From an uncultured archaeon (GTDB taxonomy: Archaea > Micrarchaeota > Micrarchaeia > Micrarchaeales > CABMGC01): a DNA stretch of 14,959 bases. The stretch is taken from assembly GCA_902385515.1 (NCBI GenBank), contig CABMGC010000049.1, positions 1 to 14,959 of the forward strand. The letters are read 5' to 3'. Position 1 is the stretch's first letter, and each line of letters begins with the position of its first letter. A program made the position numbers and the translations under genes. Below, piece after piece: positions 6,889-14,073 of the stretch. The notes beneath the pieces are model-generated. The model searched no databases. It was not told the origin of the DNA and saw only the letters and a list, made by a program, of their open reading frames with translations.

Positions 6889-6907
6889 CTTCACGTTTTT
6901 ATAGCTT
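6889..6907 (+). repeat. Left copy of 19-nt direct repeat flanking the PRTase-like gene
   Basis: CTTCACGTTTTTATAGCTT here and CTTCATATTTTTATAGCTT at 7729-7747 agree at 17 of 19 positions, exactly 840 nt apart, bracketing a single gene. Both contain a TATA-like core, so similar promoters are a simpler explanation than a mobile-element boundary. Confidence 0.6.
6896..6904 (-). promoter_or_regulatory. Distal TATA box for rpoL
   Basis: CTATAAAAA on the minus strand. A start about 26 nt downstream would leave a leader of roughly 30 nt containing the GGTG SD before ATG 6843. The same bases form part of the direct repeat at 6889-6907. Confidence 0.4.
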
Positions 6908-6973
6908 AAGGTTCGACGGACATTACGGCCCGGCGAAGCGAGCAGTGGCGTATTGTGAAAATTTCCAAAACAA

Positions 6974-6983
6974 TGAATATATA
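6974..6983 (+). promoter_or_regulatory. TATA box for the PRTase-like gene
   Basis: The sequence around GAATATATAG lies about 30-35 nt before the GTG at 7013. No clear SD precedes the GTG, so a very short or absent leader is expected. Confidence 0.5.
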
Positions 6984-7012
6984 GTGGGAGATAAACAAGA
7001 AGAAAAGATAGC

Positions 7013-7726
7013 GTGGGTAACAAAACTGCATCTTTGCTTAGCGAAGATGCGATCAGGACTCTCTGGGCAGGGGTTTTCCGAAATTCAACCGGTGCCGCAA
7101 TGGCGGAATGCCTTAGAGACGTTGAAAGAAACTTCGAGAATGCCCTATCGATGGGAGGAAAAAAGGCCATCGAAAGCGCTTATGATGCGGACTGGAGCGT
7201 CGGGCCAATTTCATTGGATTTTCACAAAAGGCTGAGCCATCGTATGCTGAGCCCACTTTTGCAATTTGGAAAGGGAGAGACCATACTCCTGCCGAACATG
7301 GTTTCCGGCTATTTCGTCGCGCCGCTCGCGTATGACTCGTTTGTGCAACTCGACAGGCAGCCCGCAGGTTATGCGTTCGTCGGCTGGTCCAGAAATGGGC
7401 GTACGGCGTTCGAAGACGGAACAGTCATGAAACAGAAATTTTATGTGCCGCCGAGCCATCTTAAGTTACTGAGCAAGTGGGCAGACGAAGGCAAAATAGC
7501 GGTAATCGTCGACGATTGTGAGGATACGGGAGGCAGCAAGGCGGCATTGTGCGACAATCTTGGGCGCATTGGTTTCGAGAAGATATGCTGCATAGCGTAT
7601 GACAGAAAGTTCAGCCTCGTTACTGCAAACTCAGCACATACGGAAACCTTCCCTGCAGTCTTCACGGAAAGCTTAATAATCACGAAGCGACCATCATTCT
7701 CTGCTGATGCTGTACGGCAGCGGTGA
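7013..7726 (+). CDS. Phosphoribosyltransferase-like protein
   Basis: 237 residues. The segment KIAVIVDDCEDTGGSKAAL (161-179) matches the PRPP-binding loop of type I phosphoribosyltransferases (two acidic residues, then D-T-G-G-T/S) after a hydrophobic strand. The upstream KGETILLPNMVSGYFVAPLAYD stretch is consistent with the preceding core strand. PRTases move phosphoribose from PRPP to a base or other acceptor; some relatives are regulators. The first 80 residues are not recognised and the acceptor is unknown. The start is GTG at 7013, favoured by the TATA box at 6974-6983. The gene stands alone, divergent from rpoL and upstream of the ribosomal operon, and is flanked by the 19-nt repeats. 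Confidence 0.7.
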   Translation: MGNKTASLLSEDAIRTLWAGVFRNSTGAAMAECLRDVERNFENALSMGGKKAIESAYDADWSVGPISLDFHKRLSHRMLSPLLQFGKGETILLPNMVSGYFVAPLAYDSFVQLDRQPAGYAFVGWSRNGRTAFEDGTVMKQKFYVPPSHLKLLSKWADEGKIAVIVDDCEDTGGSKAALCDNLGRIGFEKICCIAYDRKFSLVTANSAHTETFPAVFTESLIITKRPSFSADAVRQR

Positions 7727-7728
7727 CG

Positions 7729-7747
7729 CTTCATATTTTTATAGCTT
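7729..7747 (+). promoter_or_regulatory. TATA-containing repeat, probable promoter of the rps19e operon
   Basis: Right copy of the 19-nt repeat also found at 6889-6907. Its TTTTTATAG core lies about 75 nt before the ATG of rps19e, giving a predicted leader of roughly 50 nt that contains the AAGGTTGA SD. No better TATA box is seen between here and 7814. Confidence 0.45.
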
Positions 7748-7813
7748 CACCTACCATATTATCAGCACAGAGTACGGTCTTCTGATACGTAATTTTCAAA
7801 AAAGGTTGAATTA

Positions 7814-8230
7814 ATGGCAAATGTTTTCGAGGTAGATTCAGGGAAGCTCGTCAGCGCCGCTGCGGCAAAGCTTAAGGAAAAGGGCATTTCGAGGCCTGAT
7901 TACATCGACTTCGTAAAGAGCGGGGCAGGAAGGGAGCGCATACCCCAGAGCAGGGACTTCTGGTACATGAGGTGCTCGGCGATACTTAGGCAGGTTTACA
8001 TCAACGGTCCGATCGGTGTCGAGAAGCTCAGGACACGATACGGAAACAGGAAAGGGCACACGATGCACAGGCACCACCACATGAAGGCGAGCGGAAGCAT
8101 AATAACTGACGCCTTCGCATCTCTTGAGAAGGCAGGCTACGTCAAGAAGGGAAAGGCTGGGAGGGAGATAACGCCCGCGGGCAAGTCCTTCCTTGACAAG
8201 ATAGCCAATGACATAATACGCGGTGCTTGA
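7814..8230 (+). CDS. rps19e: 30S ribosomal protein S19e
   Basis: 138 residues, close to the family's usual length (about 150). The segments RDFWYMRCSAILRQVYINGPIGVEKL and HHHMKASGSIITDAFASLEKAGYV match archaeal/eukaryotic eS19, a winged-helix-like protein of the small-subunit head involved in pre-rRNA maturation. Start ATG at 7814 has SD AAGGTTGA. First gene of a tight operon: the next start codon falls within a few bases of its TGA. Confidence 0.95.
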   Translation: MANVFEVDSGKLVSAAAAKLKEKGISRPDYIDFVKSGAGRERIPQSRDFWYMRCSAILRQVYINGPIGVEKLRTRYGNRKGHTMHRHHHMKASGSIITDAFASLEKAGYVKKGKAGREITPAGKSFLDKIANDIIRGA

Positions 8231-8231
8231 A

Positions 8232-8537
8232 GTGGTGAATGAGGAGAGCGAAGAGCAGGCGAGAATGAAAAAGGCCGTCTACAAGAAGCTAAAGGAAATG
8301 CAAATAGAGCAGCAGAAGAAGGCCATCGCCCAAAGGCTCATGACTCCAGAAGCGTACGAGCGGCTGATGAACGTCCGCGTCGCAAACCGCGAGCTCTTCA
8401 CGCAGCTCCTCGAGGTCATCATCGCGATGGCGCAGCAGAACAGGACGGTCGGCAAGATAACCGAGGAACAGCTCAGGGACATACTTTCCAGGCTCACATA
8501 CAGGCCTGAATCGAAGATAGAATTCAAACACAAGTGA
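8232..8537 (+). CDS. PDCD5/TFAR19-family DNA-binding protein
   Basis: 101 residues from GTG at 8232. It has a basic N-terminal helix (MKKAVYKKLKEMQIEQQKKA) followed by the conserved core RLMTPEAYERLMNVRVANRELFTQLLEVIIAMAQ and GKITEEQLRDIL. Archaeal members are small DNA-binding three-helix proteins conserved next to rps19e and rpl39e, as here. Candidate starts are GTG at 8223, 8232 and 8235. I prefer 8232 because GGTG at 8222-8225 sits 6 nt upstream, while 8223 has no SD and would overlap rps19e. Its terminal AAGTGA also supplies the SD of rpl39e. Confidence 0.9.
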   Translation: MVNEESEEQARMKKAVYKKLKEMQIEQQKKAIAQRLMTPEAYERLMNVRVANRELFTQLLEVIIAMAQQNRTVGKITEEQLRDILSRLTYRPESKIEFKHK

Positions 8538-8541
8538 TACT

Positions 8542-8709
8542 ATGGGAAAGAAGGGAATCAAGAAGAAGCTCATGCTTGGCAAGAAGCTCAAGCAGAACAG
8601 GAGGTCGCTGCCTATTCTGGCGCAGCTCAGGACGCACAGGAAGAAGACGTTCAACAAGTTCGCAAGGGAATGGAGGCACAGGAAGCTTAAGATAGAAGTC
8701 GAGGAATGA
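8542..8709 (+). CDS. rpl39e: 50S ribosomal protein L39e
   Basis: 55 residues, very basic, beginning MGKKGIKKKLMLGKKLKQNRR with the conserved KxLKQNRR core and ending in a WRxRKLKI-like segment. eL39 lies at the polypeptide exit tunnel. The usual archaeal protein is about 50 residues; this one adds a short acidic tail (EVEE). ATG at 8542 follows the upstream TGA by 4 nt, with a GTGAT SD made from the end of the PDCD5 gene. Its stop overlaps an ATG (ATGA) that could also begin rpl31e. Confidence 0.92.
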   Translation: MGKKGIKKKLMLGKKLKQNRRSLPILAQLRTHRKKTFNKFAREWRHRKLKIEVEE

Positions 8710-8711
8710 CC

Positions 8712-9110
8712 ATGGCAACAAGCACAATCACACTGAACCTGAGAAAAAGGCTGCTCAAGGTGCACCAGACCCAGAGAAGGAAGAGAGTGACCACCTACGC
8801 GAAGGAGGCCATAGCCCGATTCACCAAGTCTGACATCGACACCATAAAGTTCGACGCCGCGCTCAACAAGCATCTCACGCAAAAGGTCTCGAACAAGCCG
8901 CTGAAGTTCAAGGTCAGCGTAGAGAAGATGGAAGGCAGGGTTAACGTAACTCTTGCTGGCGAAAAGACCGAGGCCAAGAAGGCAGAGACCCCTAAGGCCG
9001 CAAAGAAGGAGAAGCCTGCGGCTGCCGCCGCTTCCGCTAGCGCGCCGGCGCAGAAGGCCGCTTTGGAAGAGAGGCCTGCGGCCAAGAAGGCGCCGGAAAC
9101 CAAAGCTTGA
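8712..9110 (+). CDS. rpl31e: 50S ribosomal protein L31e with Ala/Lys-rich extension
   Basis: 132 residues from ATG at 8712. Residues 1-80 (ITLNLRKRLLKV…RKRVTTYAKEAIARFTKSDIDTIKFDAALN) match archaeal eL31, which lies near the exit tunnel. The following roughly 50 residues are low complexity, rich in Ala, Lys, Pro and Glu; the usual archaeal protein is 80-95 residues. ATG at 8706 is in frame and overlaps the rpl39e stop, but GAGG at 8701-8704 is spaced 7 nt from 8712 and only 1 nt from 8706, so 8712 is preferred. Confidence 0.92.
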   Translation: MATSTITLNLRKRLLKVHQTQRRKRVTTYAKEAIARFTKSDIDTIKFDAALNKHLTQKVSNKPLKFKVSVEKMEGRVNVTLAGEKTEAKKAETPKAAKKEKPAAAAASASAPAQKAALEERPAAKKAPETKA

Positions 9111-9115
9111 TTGAG

Positions 9116-9787
9116 ATGGGCATAGCCAAGCTGAGCATACACGGAAACGACTACATAGGCGCGTGGTCCATAGCCACGGACAAATTCTTCATGCTTGGCA
9201 GCGAGGTCAACAAGAGGACCGAGGACATAGTGCGCGATGCGCTCAACGTCAGCGTCGTCAGGGCTCTCGTGGGGGGCTCCAGCCTTCTGGGAGTATACGT
9301 CACTGCCAACTCCAACGGCGTCCTTGTGCCAAACCTCGCCGAGCACTACGAGGTCGCAGACCTGAGAAAGGAGCTGAAGGGCACAACAGTGGAAGTGCTC
9401 CACACCGACCTCAACGCCCTGAAGAACAACATACTTACTAACGACAAGATCGCGATAATCAACCCGAACTTCAGCGTTGAAGAGGAGAAGATAATAAGAG
9501 ACGTTCTTGACGTAGAGATAATTAGGATGACAATCGGAGGATTCCACACGGTCGGGGCGAACAACATACTCACGAACAAGGGAATGGTCATAAACAACAG
9601 GGCCACGGACGAGGAGATAGAAAACGTCGAAGGAGCGATTGGCATGAAGGTCGAGCAGTCTACCGCGAACCTCGGCTCGGTAAACATCGGGCTGTGCGCG
9701 GTGGCGAACTCTTACGGCATAATCGCCGGCGACTTGACGAGCGGATACGAGCTCGCGAGAATGGCGGAGTCGCTAAACCTCGAATGA
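9116..9787 (+). CDS. eif6: Translation initiation factor 6 (aIF6)
   Basis: 223 residues, the family's usual length (about 220). The five-fold pentein repeat is apparent, with recurring segments such as LGVYVTANSNGVLVP, LKNNILTNDKIAIINPNF, VGANNILTNKGMVINNRAT and GLCAVANSYGIIAGDLTSGYEL. aIF6 binds the large subunit and prevents premature joining to the small subunit. ATG at 9116 gives the expected N-terminus; an in-frame TTG at 9107 would overlap the rpl31e stop and has no better SD. The TGA is one base from the stop of the convergent minus-strand gene. Confidence 0.95.
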   Translation: MGIAKLSIHGNDYIGAWSIATDKFFMLGSEVNKRTEDIVRDALNVSVVRALVGGSSLLGVYVTANSNGVLVPNLAEHYEVADLRKELKGTTVEVLHTDLNALKNNILTNDKIAIINPNFSVEEEKIIRDVLDVEIIRMTIGGFHTVGANNILTNKGMVINNRATDEEIENVEGAIGMKVEQSTANLGSVNIGLCAVANSYGIIAGDLTSGYELARMAESLNLE

Positions 9788-9788
9788 A

Positions 9789-10274
9789 TCAGCGCTGAAG
9801 GACCGGAGTTTTTGCGGCGCCGGCGTCCGATGCCAATGCCTCCTCGAGCTTTCGCGGCAGGAAGTACTCCATTTCTATTTTTCCGGGCACTGACCTGTTT
9901 TCCGCGTCCATCCTGCTGAACGAGTCGCTTTCGAAGAACTCGCCGTCGCACCCGTTCCTGTGATTAATTAGAAGCGGATCCAGGGACACAACCACGCTAA
10001 GGTGCATTGTGCACGCGAAGAACTGATCGCGGAACTGCCAGGCGGCCAGGCCGCCGAGAACAGGTGACTGAACCCGCTTCAGCTGCTTGAGGCGGGCGCT
10101 AACTTCCTGCATGCGCATGTACTCATCGGCGGGCTGCTCTTGGACCAGATACATCGAGGTTCCGCCGCAATTCGCTCTCCGCGTGTCCTTGCAAAGCGCC
10201 GCCCGCTCGCGGATATCGGCAAGGAACTTATTTTGCGCGTCACTGACATTGGCGCCGGAATTGGACTTTTCCAT
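9789..10274 (-). CDS. Unrecognised 161-aa protein
   Basis: No family is recognised. It is mostly helical and charged in the first 70 residues, followed by a more hydrophobic central part (HLSVVVSLDPLLINH, 91-105) and an acidic, aromatic segment (GEFFESDSF). Cysteines at 28, 36, 88 and 109 do not form an obvious metal motif, and there is no signal peptide. The start is ATG at 10274, with GGAAA upstream as a weak SD. Codon usage and GC look like the neighbours. It sits, with the SPFH gene, between eif6 and prefoldin. Confidence 0.7.
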   Translation of the reverse strand: MEKSNSGANVSDAQNKFLADIRERAALCKDTRRANCGGTSMYLVQEQPADEYMRMQEVSARLKQLKRVQSPVLGGLAAWQFRDQFFACTMHLSVVVSLDPLLINHRNGCDGEFFESDSFSRMDAENRSVPGKIEMEYFLPRKLEEALASDAGAAKTPVLQR

Positions 10275-10384
10275 CAGTCAGCATTTCCTTTTCAAGGTAG
10301 TTAAATGTTGACGATAAAAAGCGCTGAAAATTCAGTTACAAAACATACCGCATAAAAATAGCCTGAACGCTGCTGAAGATTCAG

Positions 10385-10407
10385 GACTGGGCCAAAACGG
10401 CCCAGTC
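10385..10407 (-). terminator. Hairpin downstream of the SPFH gene, possible terminator
   Basis: A perfect 9-bp stem, GACTGGGCC/GGCCCAGTC, with a 5-nt loop lies 22 nt after the SPFH stop on the minus strand. A T-rich run (TATTTTTATG, 10351-10360) follows about 25 nt later, so the spacing is loose for an intrinsic terminator. It may act as a 3'-end stabiliser. Confidence 0.5.
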
Positions 10408-10428
10408 ACAGGATCTCTATGGCTTCAC

Positions 10429-12105
10429 TTACTGCAGGATCTTCAGCAGGTTGGTGTCCGCCACGGGACCTGACGCCGCGACAGGCGTCTTTGTCGCCGC
10501 CGGCGCTGCAGTTTCGGTCTCCGTCTTCCTTGCCACCACATCCCTGCCGACTTCGGTGAGTGCCTTCGTCAGCTCCTCTGGCTTGCCCACTGAGCGAAGG
10601 AGCTTGTTCACATCGCTGCCGGTGAGCCCGAGCATCTCCGCAAACTGGCCGAGAGCGGCGCCTTCCTTGGGCCCGACACCTACGTTGCCAAGTATGCCGC
10701 CGTTCAGGAGCTCCTGGGTGTTTCCGGTGATGACGCTTATGTGCGCGTGCTCAGCGATCTGCGCGCCGGCATTGGCGCGGGCCAGCTCTATCTGCGTGAT
10801 GGCGTCCACGATCTTAGGCGGAAGTCCTCCTTCGTTATAGAGCTTCTGCGCGTCCGCGAGCAGCTTGGTTCCCTCCGCGTCTGCCTTCTTCTTCGCCAGT
10901 ATGGCTACTCCTTCGGCCTCTCCCTTCTTTTGGGTTATCTCTGCCTGGGCGATACCAGTCTGGGTTATCTTCGACGCTTCTCCTTCAGCTTCCTTCTGCA
11001 ATTTTGTCTTCGTACCTTCGGCCTCAATTGAGATCTTTTCTCTTTCAGCTTCGGCCTCCTTGATGGTCTTCTGCTTTTCTGCCTCTGCGTTGGTTATCTT
11101 GACTTCCCTCTGCACGTCCGCCTCTCCGACGTCCTTCTTCCTCTTCGCCTCGACGCCCTTAGCGTTGGCGATCGCAGTCTCGTCGGCAATATCCTGCGCC
11201 TGCTTCTGCTTCGCAATGGCGATCTTCTTGTCCTTTTCTATTTCCCTTGTTCCCGAGATCTCAGCCGCCTCGGCTTCCGCGATCTTCGCAGCCTTGCCCT
11301 GTTCGGCCTGCACGACCCTCGCTCTCCTATCTTCCTCCGCGGTAACGACGTCCGCGTTGGCCTTGATGACGGCGGCCTGCTTCCTTTCTATGTCCGCAAT
11401 TATAGTGCTGCCCTTGTCGTCCCTTATGTCCTTGAGCTCCAGGTCCACCAAGGTTATTCCCCACTGCGGCGCGACATCGGCAAGCTGCGTCGCTATTGCC
11501 GTCTGAGTTCCCTTCCTGTCCTTGAATATGTCGACAATAGTCTGCTGCGTTGCGACAGTCCTTGCTATTGAGGCGAGGATTGCCTGGAAATCGTCGGATA
11601 TCCTGACTGGCCCCTTCTCGAACTTCATCTTCTCGGCGTTGAGGTTCGTCCTCTCGGCAGCAACGACAGCATTGCTCACACGGACGAAGCAGATTGTATC
11701 CGCTACGAACTTAGCCATGTCCTTGTCGTTGAGCTTCGTGTTCTCGACGTCTATCCTCAAGTTCCCCAAAGGTATCTTTTGTATCTTTGTTATTCCAGGA
11801 AACCTGAAATAAACAGGATTAGGCACGCGCGTCTCGGTCTTATAATTGACCTTGTGTGTGGTCTTGCCGTCCTTCTCCGCTACCTCCACGGTCTCACCCA
11901 CTATGTTTTCAGTCCTTGAAGAGTATTCCGTCCTTCCTCCGAAAACCCCCACTACGACGTGCGCTTCATCAACAGGCACTACTTTCGCCAGTCCGATTAT
12001 TGACAAAGGCGCTGCCGCCAGCTTGCCGAAAACTCCCATTTCCTTATTCGCAGGCTTCGCTTCTTCGATCTGCGGCTCATCCGCTTTCTTCCCAAACAAA
12101 CCCAT
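10429..12105 (-). CDS. SPFH/Band 7 (flotillin-like) protein
   Basis: 558 residues. A short charged head (MGLFGKK…) leads into a moderately hydrophobic stretch (about 29-42, KLAAAPLSIIGLAK) and an SPFH domain (about 40-240: VDEAHVVVGVFGG, PVYFRFPGITKIQKIPL, WGITLVDLELKDI). Next comes a long Ala/Glu/Lys coiled coil (about 240-430) with repeated EAE-type heptads, and a C-terminal region ending in an Ala/Thr-rich linker. This order is that of flotillins, scaffold proteins that oligomerise on the inner membrane face. There is no strong transmembrane helix, so attachment is probably by the hydrophobic stretch. No NfeD-like partner gene is adjacent. Start ATG at 12105 has SD GTGAT 5 nt upstream and a TATA box about 35 nt upstream. 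Confidence 0.9.
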   Translation of the reverse strand: MGLFGKKADEPQIEEAKPANKEMGVFGKLAAAPLSIIGLAKVVPVDEAHVVVGVFGGRTEYSSRTENIVGETVEVAEKDGKTTHKVNYKTETRVPNPVYFRFPGITKIQKIPLGNLRIDVENTKLNDKDMAKFVADTICFVRVSNAVVAAERTNLNAEKMKFEKGPVRISDDFQAILASIARTVATQQTIVDIFKDRKGTQTAIATQLADVAPQWGITLVDLELKDIRDDKGSTIIADIERKQAAVIKANADVVTAEEDRRARVVQAEQGKAAKIAEAEAAEISGTREIEKDKKIAIAKQKQAQDIADETAIANAKGVEAKRKKDVGEADVQREVKITNAEAEKQKTIKEAEAEREKISIEAEGTKTKLQKEAEGEASKITQTGIAQAEITQKKGEAEGVAILAKKKADAEGTKLLADAQKLYNEGGLPPKIVDAITQIELARANAGAQIAEHAHISVITGNTQELLNGGILGNVGVGPKEGAALGQFAEMLGLTGSDVNKLLRSVGKPEELTKALTEVGRDVVARKTETETAAPAATKTPVAASGPVADTNLLKILQ

Positions 12106-12138
12106 TCTATCACTTTCTACAAGGTAAAATATCAGGGT

Positions 12139-12147
12139 ATTTAAAGC
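12139..12147 (-). promoter_or_regulatory. TATA box for the SPFH gene
   Basis: On the minus strand CTTTAAATA lies about 35-40 nt before the ATG at 12105. A start near 12117 leaves a leader just long enough for the GTGAT SD. Between here and 12313 I see no gene, RNA or repeat. Confidence 0.55.
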
Positions 12148-12312
12148 TTGACATTAAACTGAAATGGAAAATTCACAGGAAACGCTCAAATGTGCAAATG
12201 ATTTATTAAAGCATCGACAAAAAAATTTACTATGCTCCATTTCTTGCTTTTGCTTGCGACCGTGCATTGTTCGAGATTGCCGATGGCACAGTAATCGCTT
12301 GCTCCAACGGCA

Positions 12313-12320
12313 GATATAAG
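12313..12320 (+). promoter_or_regulatory. TATA box for the prefoldin-ftsY operon
   Basis: GATATAAG lies about 30-37 nt before the ATG at 12350, predicting a leader under 10 nt. No convincing SD is present. This implies a promoter separate from that of the rps19e-eif6 operon. Confidence 0.5.
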
Positions 12321-12349
12321 AATGAAACAAGGCATTTAGTATTGATCAT

Positions 12350-12826
12350 ATGGCAGAGCACGAACACGACCATGCGCACGATCACGAGCACGATCACGAG
12401 CACTCCCACGAGCATGGCAGCGCGCAGGAGGAGTTCAACAGGCTAGTGTACCTGCAGAACGCCTACAACCAGCAGTACGAGGCGATAACCCGCGAGCTTT
12501 CCAACTACGGGATGGCCCACGCTGCGCTTCAGCGGAACGTCGAGCTGCTTGATAGGAAGGACGAGATGAAGGGCTCGGGAATCCTTGTCAACGCCGAGGG
12601 TGGGACGTACATAGAAGCGAACGTCAAGGCGATAGACAAGGTCATGACGTACGTCGGAGCGGGCTACCTCGTAGAGAAGAAGGTCGATGAGGCGAAGTCG
12701 TACCTAAAAAAGAACATCGAGAACGAAGAGGAGATCATGAAAAGGCTGGCCGCGGACGGACAGAAGATAGAGGGTGAGCTTATGAAAATACACTACTCTC
12801 TCGAGATGCTGCAACAGGGTCAGTGA
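12350..12826 (+). CDS. pfdA: Prefoldin alpha subunit with histidine-rich N-terminus
   Basis: 158 residues. After the head, the two long coiled-coil helices (LVYLQNAYNQQYEAITRELSNY… and KSYLKKNIENEEEIMKRLAADGQKIEGELMK) flank the beta-hairpin segment (GSGILVNAEGGTYIEANV…VMTYVGAGYLVEKK) typical of prefoldin alpha. Archaeal prefoldin is an alpha2-beta4 hexamer that takes unfolded chains to the thermosome. Residues 1-22 alternate His with Asp/Glu and hold ten histidines; usual alpha subunits lack this. One base separates its TGA from the ftsY ATG, so the two are co-transcribed. Confidence 0.92.
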   Translation: MAEHEHDHAHDHEHDHEHSHEHGSAQEEFNRLVYLQNAYNQQYEAITRELSNYGMAHAALQRNVELLDRKDEMKGSGILVNAEGGTYIEANVKAIDKVMTYVGAGYLVEKKVDEAKSYLKKNIENEEEIMKRLAADGQKIEGELMKIHYSLEMLQQGQ

Positions 12827-12827
12827 A

Positions 12828-14072
12828 ATGTTTGAGGGACTCAAGAAGAAATTTTCGGAGTTCGCCAGCTCCTTTGGCAAAAAGGAGAAGGAAAGAGTAG
12901 AAGAAGAGATCAAGGAAGAACAGAAAGAACTGGTGAAGACGGGCCTTGATTATGCAAACAAAGAGGAAGGTACGCCTATAAAAACAGTGATTCATGGAAA
13001 AGTACCTGACGTCCCTGCGCACATGCACAAACCTGAGAAGATTCAGCACAGGCCAGAAGTTGAGAAAGTAAAGCACGCCGTTGCTAAGGAACAAGAACCT
13101 GAGAAAAAATTAGTTCAAGAAAAAACTCAGATAATTCACGCAGAACTTTCTGAGAAGCCCAAGAAAAAGCCGGACGTCACTTTCGTTACGAAGATAAAGG
13201 GCGCAGTGCTCGGGGAAGTGAAGATAAGCGAGAAGGATATCGACCCGTTCCTCGAGCAGCTTCGCATCGCCCTGCTCCAGACAGACGTCAACTTTGACGT
13301 CGCGGAGCGCATAGTCGAAAGGATGCGCGCCAACATGCTAAAGGAACGCATAAGCGCGCGGGATATAAGCGAAGGCATACGCAACGAGATAAGGAGCTCG
13401 ATAATGGAGATAATGAGCAAGAATCCCGGGATAGACGTTGTGGCCCTCGCTGAGGAGAAGAAGGCAAGAAAGGAGACGCCGTTCAAGATAGTGTTCCTTG
13501 GCCCTAACGGAGCAGGCAAGACTACCACGGTCGCGAAGATGGCCAACATGCTTGGCGCGAGGGGGCTGAGGTGCGCAATTTCCGCAAGCGACACCTTCAG
13601 GGCGGCGGCGATCGAGCAGTCCGTTTACCACGCAAAGAAGCTGGGCATAGAGGTTGTCAAGGGAAATTACGGCTCGGACCCTGCCAGCATAGCGTTCGAT
13701 GCCGTCGCATATGCGAAGGCCCACGGCATAGACGTGGTCCTGATCGACACCGCAGGAAGGCAGGAGACGAACAAGAGCCTGATCGAGGAGCTTAGGAAGA
13801 TCGTGCGCGTCAACAAGCCGGACGTTTGCATATTCGTGGGCGAAGGGATTGCGGGCAACTCCCTCTTGGACCAGGTCATGCAGTTCAACGATGCCACAAA
13901 GGTGGACGGCATAATACTTACGAAGCTCGACTGCGACGCGAAGGGAGGCAACACGCTGTCGATACTCAGCGATACGAAGATACCGGTGCTTTACTTCGGC
14001 ATCGGTGAGAAGTACAACGACCTTATCCCCTACGATCCCAAGTTCGTCGTGGACAGCATAGTGCCGGAATGA
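12828..14072 (+). CDS. ftsY: Signal recognition particle receptor FtsY
   Basis: 414 residues. Residues 1-115 are a charged, mostly acidic/basic helical A region that helps FtsY reach the membrane. The N domain follows (about 120-210), then the GTPase G domain: P-loop GPNGAGKTT (225-233), DTFRAAAIEQ (255-264), DTAGR (307-311) and TKLD (365-368), ending with the FtsY-type GIGEKYNDLIPYDPKFVVDSI. With the SRP it docks translating ribosomes at the translocon by mutual GTP hydrolysis with SRP54. The G3 and G4 motifs are intact. The gene follows prefoldin by 1 nt and ends 1 nt from the convergent gene's stop. Confidence 0.96.
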   Translation: MFEGLKKKFSEFASSFGKKEKERVEEEIKEEQKELVKTGLDYANKEEGTPIKTVIHGKVPDVPAHMHKPEKIQHRPEVEKVKHAVAKEQEPEKKLVQEKTQIIHAELSEKPKKKPDVTFVTKIKGAVLGEVKISEKDIDPFLEQLRIALLQTDVNFDVAERIVERMRANMLKERISARDISEGIRNEIRSSIMEIMSKNPGIDVVALAEEKKARKETPFKIVFLGPNGAGKTTTVAKMANMLGARGLRCAISASDTFRAAAIEQSVYHAKKLGIEVVKGNYGSDPASIAFDAVAYAKAHGIDVVLIDTAGRQETNKSLIEELRKIVRVNKPDVCIFVGEGIAGNSLLDQVMQFNDATKVDGIILTKLDCDAKGGNTLSILSDTKIPVLYFGIGEKYNDLIPYDPKFVVDSIVPE

Positions 14073-14073
14073 T

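Noticed and set aside
8795..9547. 250-codon minus-strand open frame across rpl31e and eif6
   Set aside because: Antisense to two well-conserved genes; no recognisable domain.
10865..11506. Plus-strand open frame of 213 codons, rich in Ser, Ala and Phe, resembling a membrane protein
   Set aside because: It is the mirror of the SPFH coiled coil: Glu/Lys/Ala-rich codons read backwards give Ser/Phe/Ala-rich sequence.
12150..12310. Possible small RNA or tRNA-like T-loop (GTTCGAGATT) in the SPFH-prefoldin gap
   Set aside because: No cloverleaf, acceptor stem or C/D box pair can be formed by eye.
12350..12418. His-rich N-terminus as a cloning-tag artefact
   Set aside because: Histidines alternate with acidic residues, and the sequence continues naturally from a TATA-bearing upstream region.
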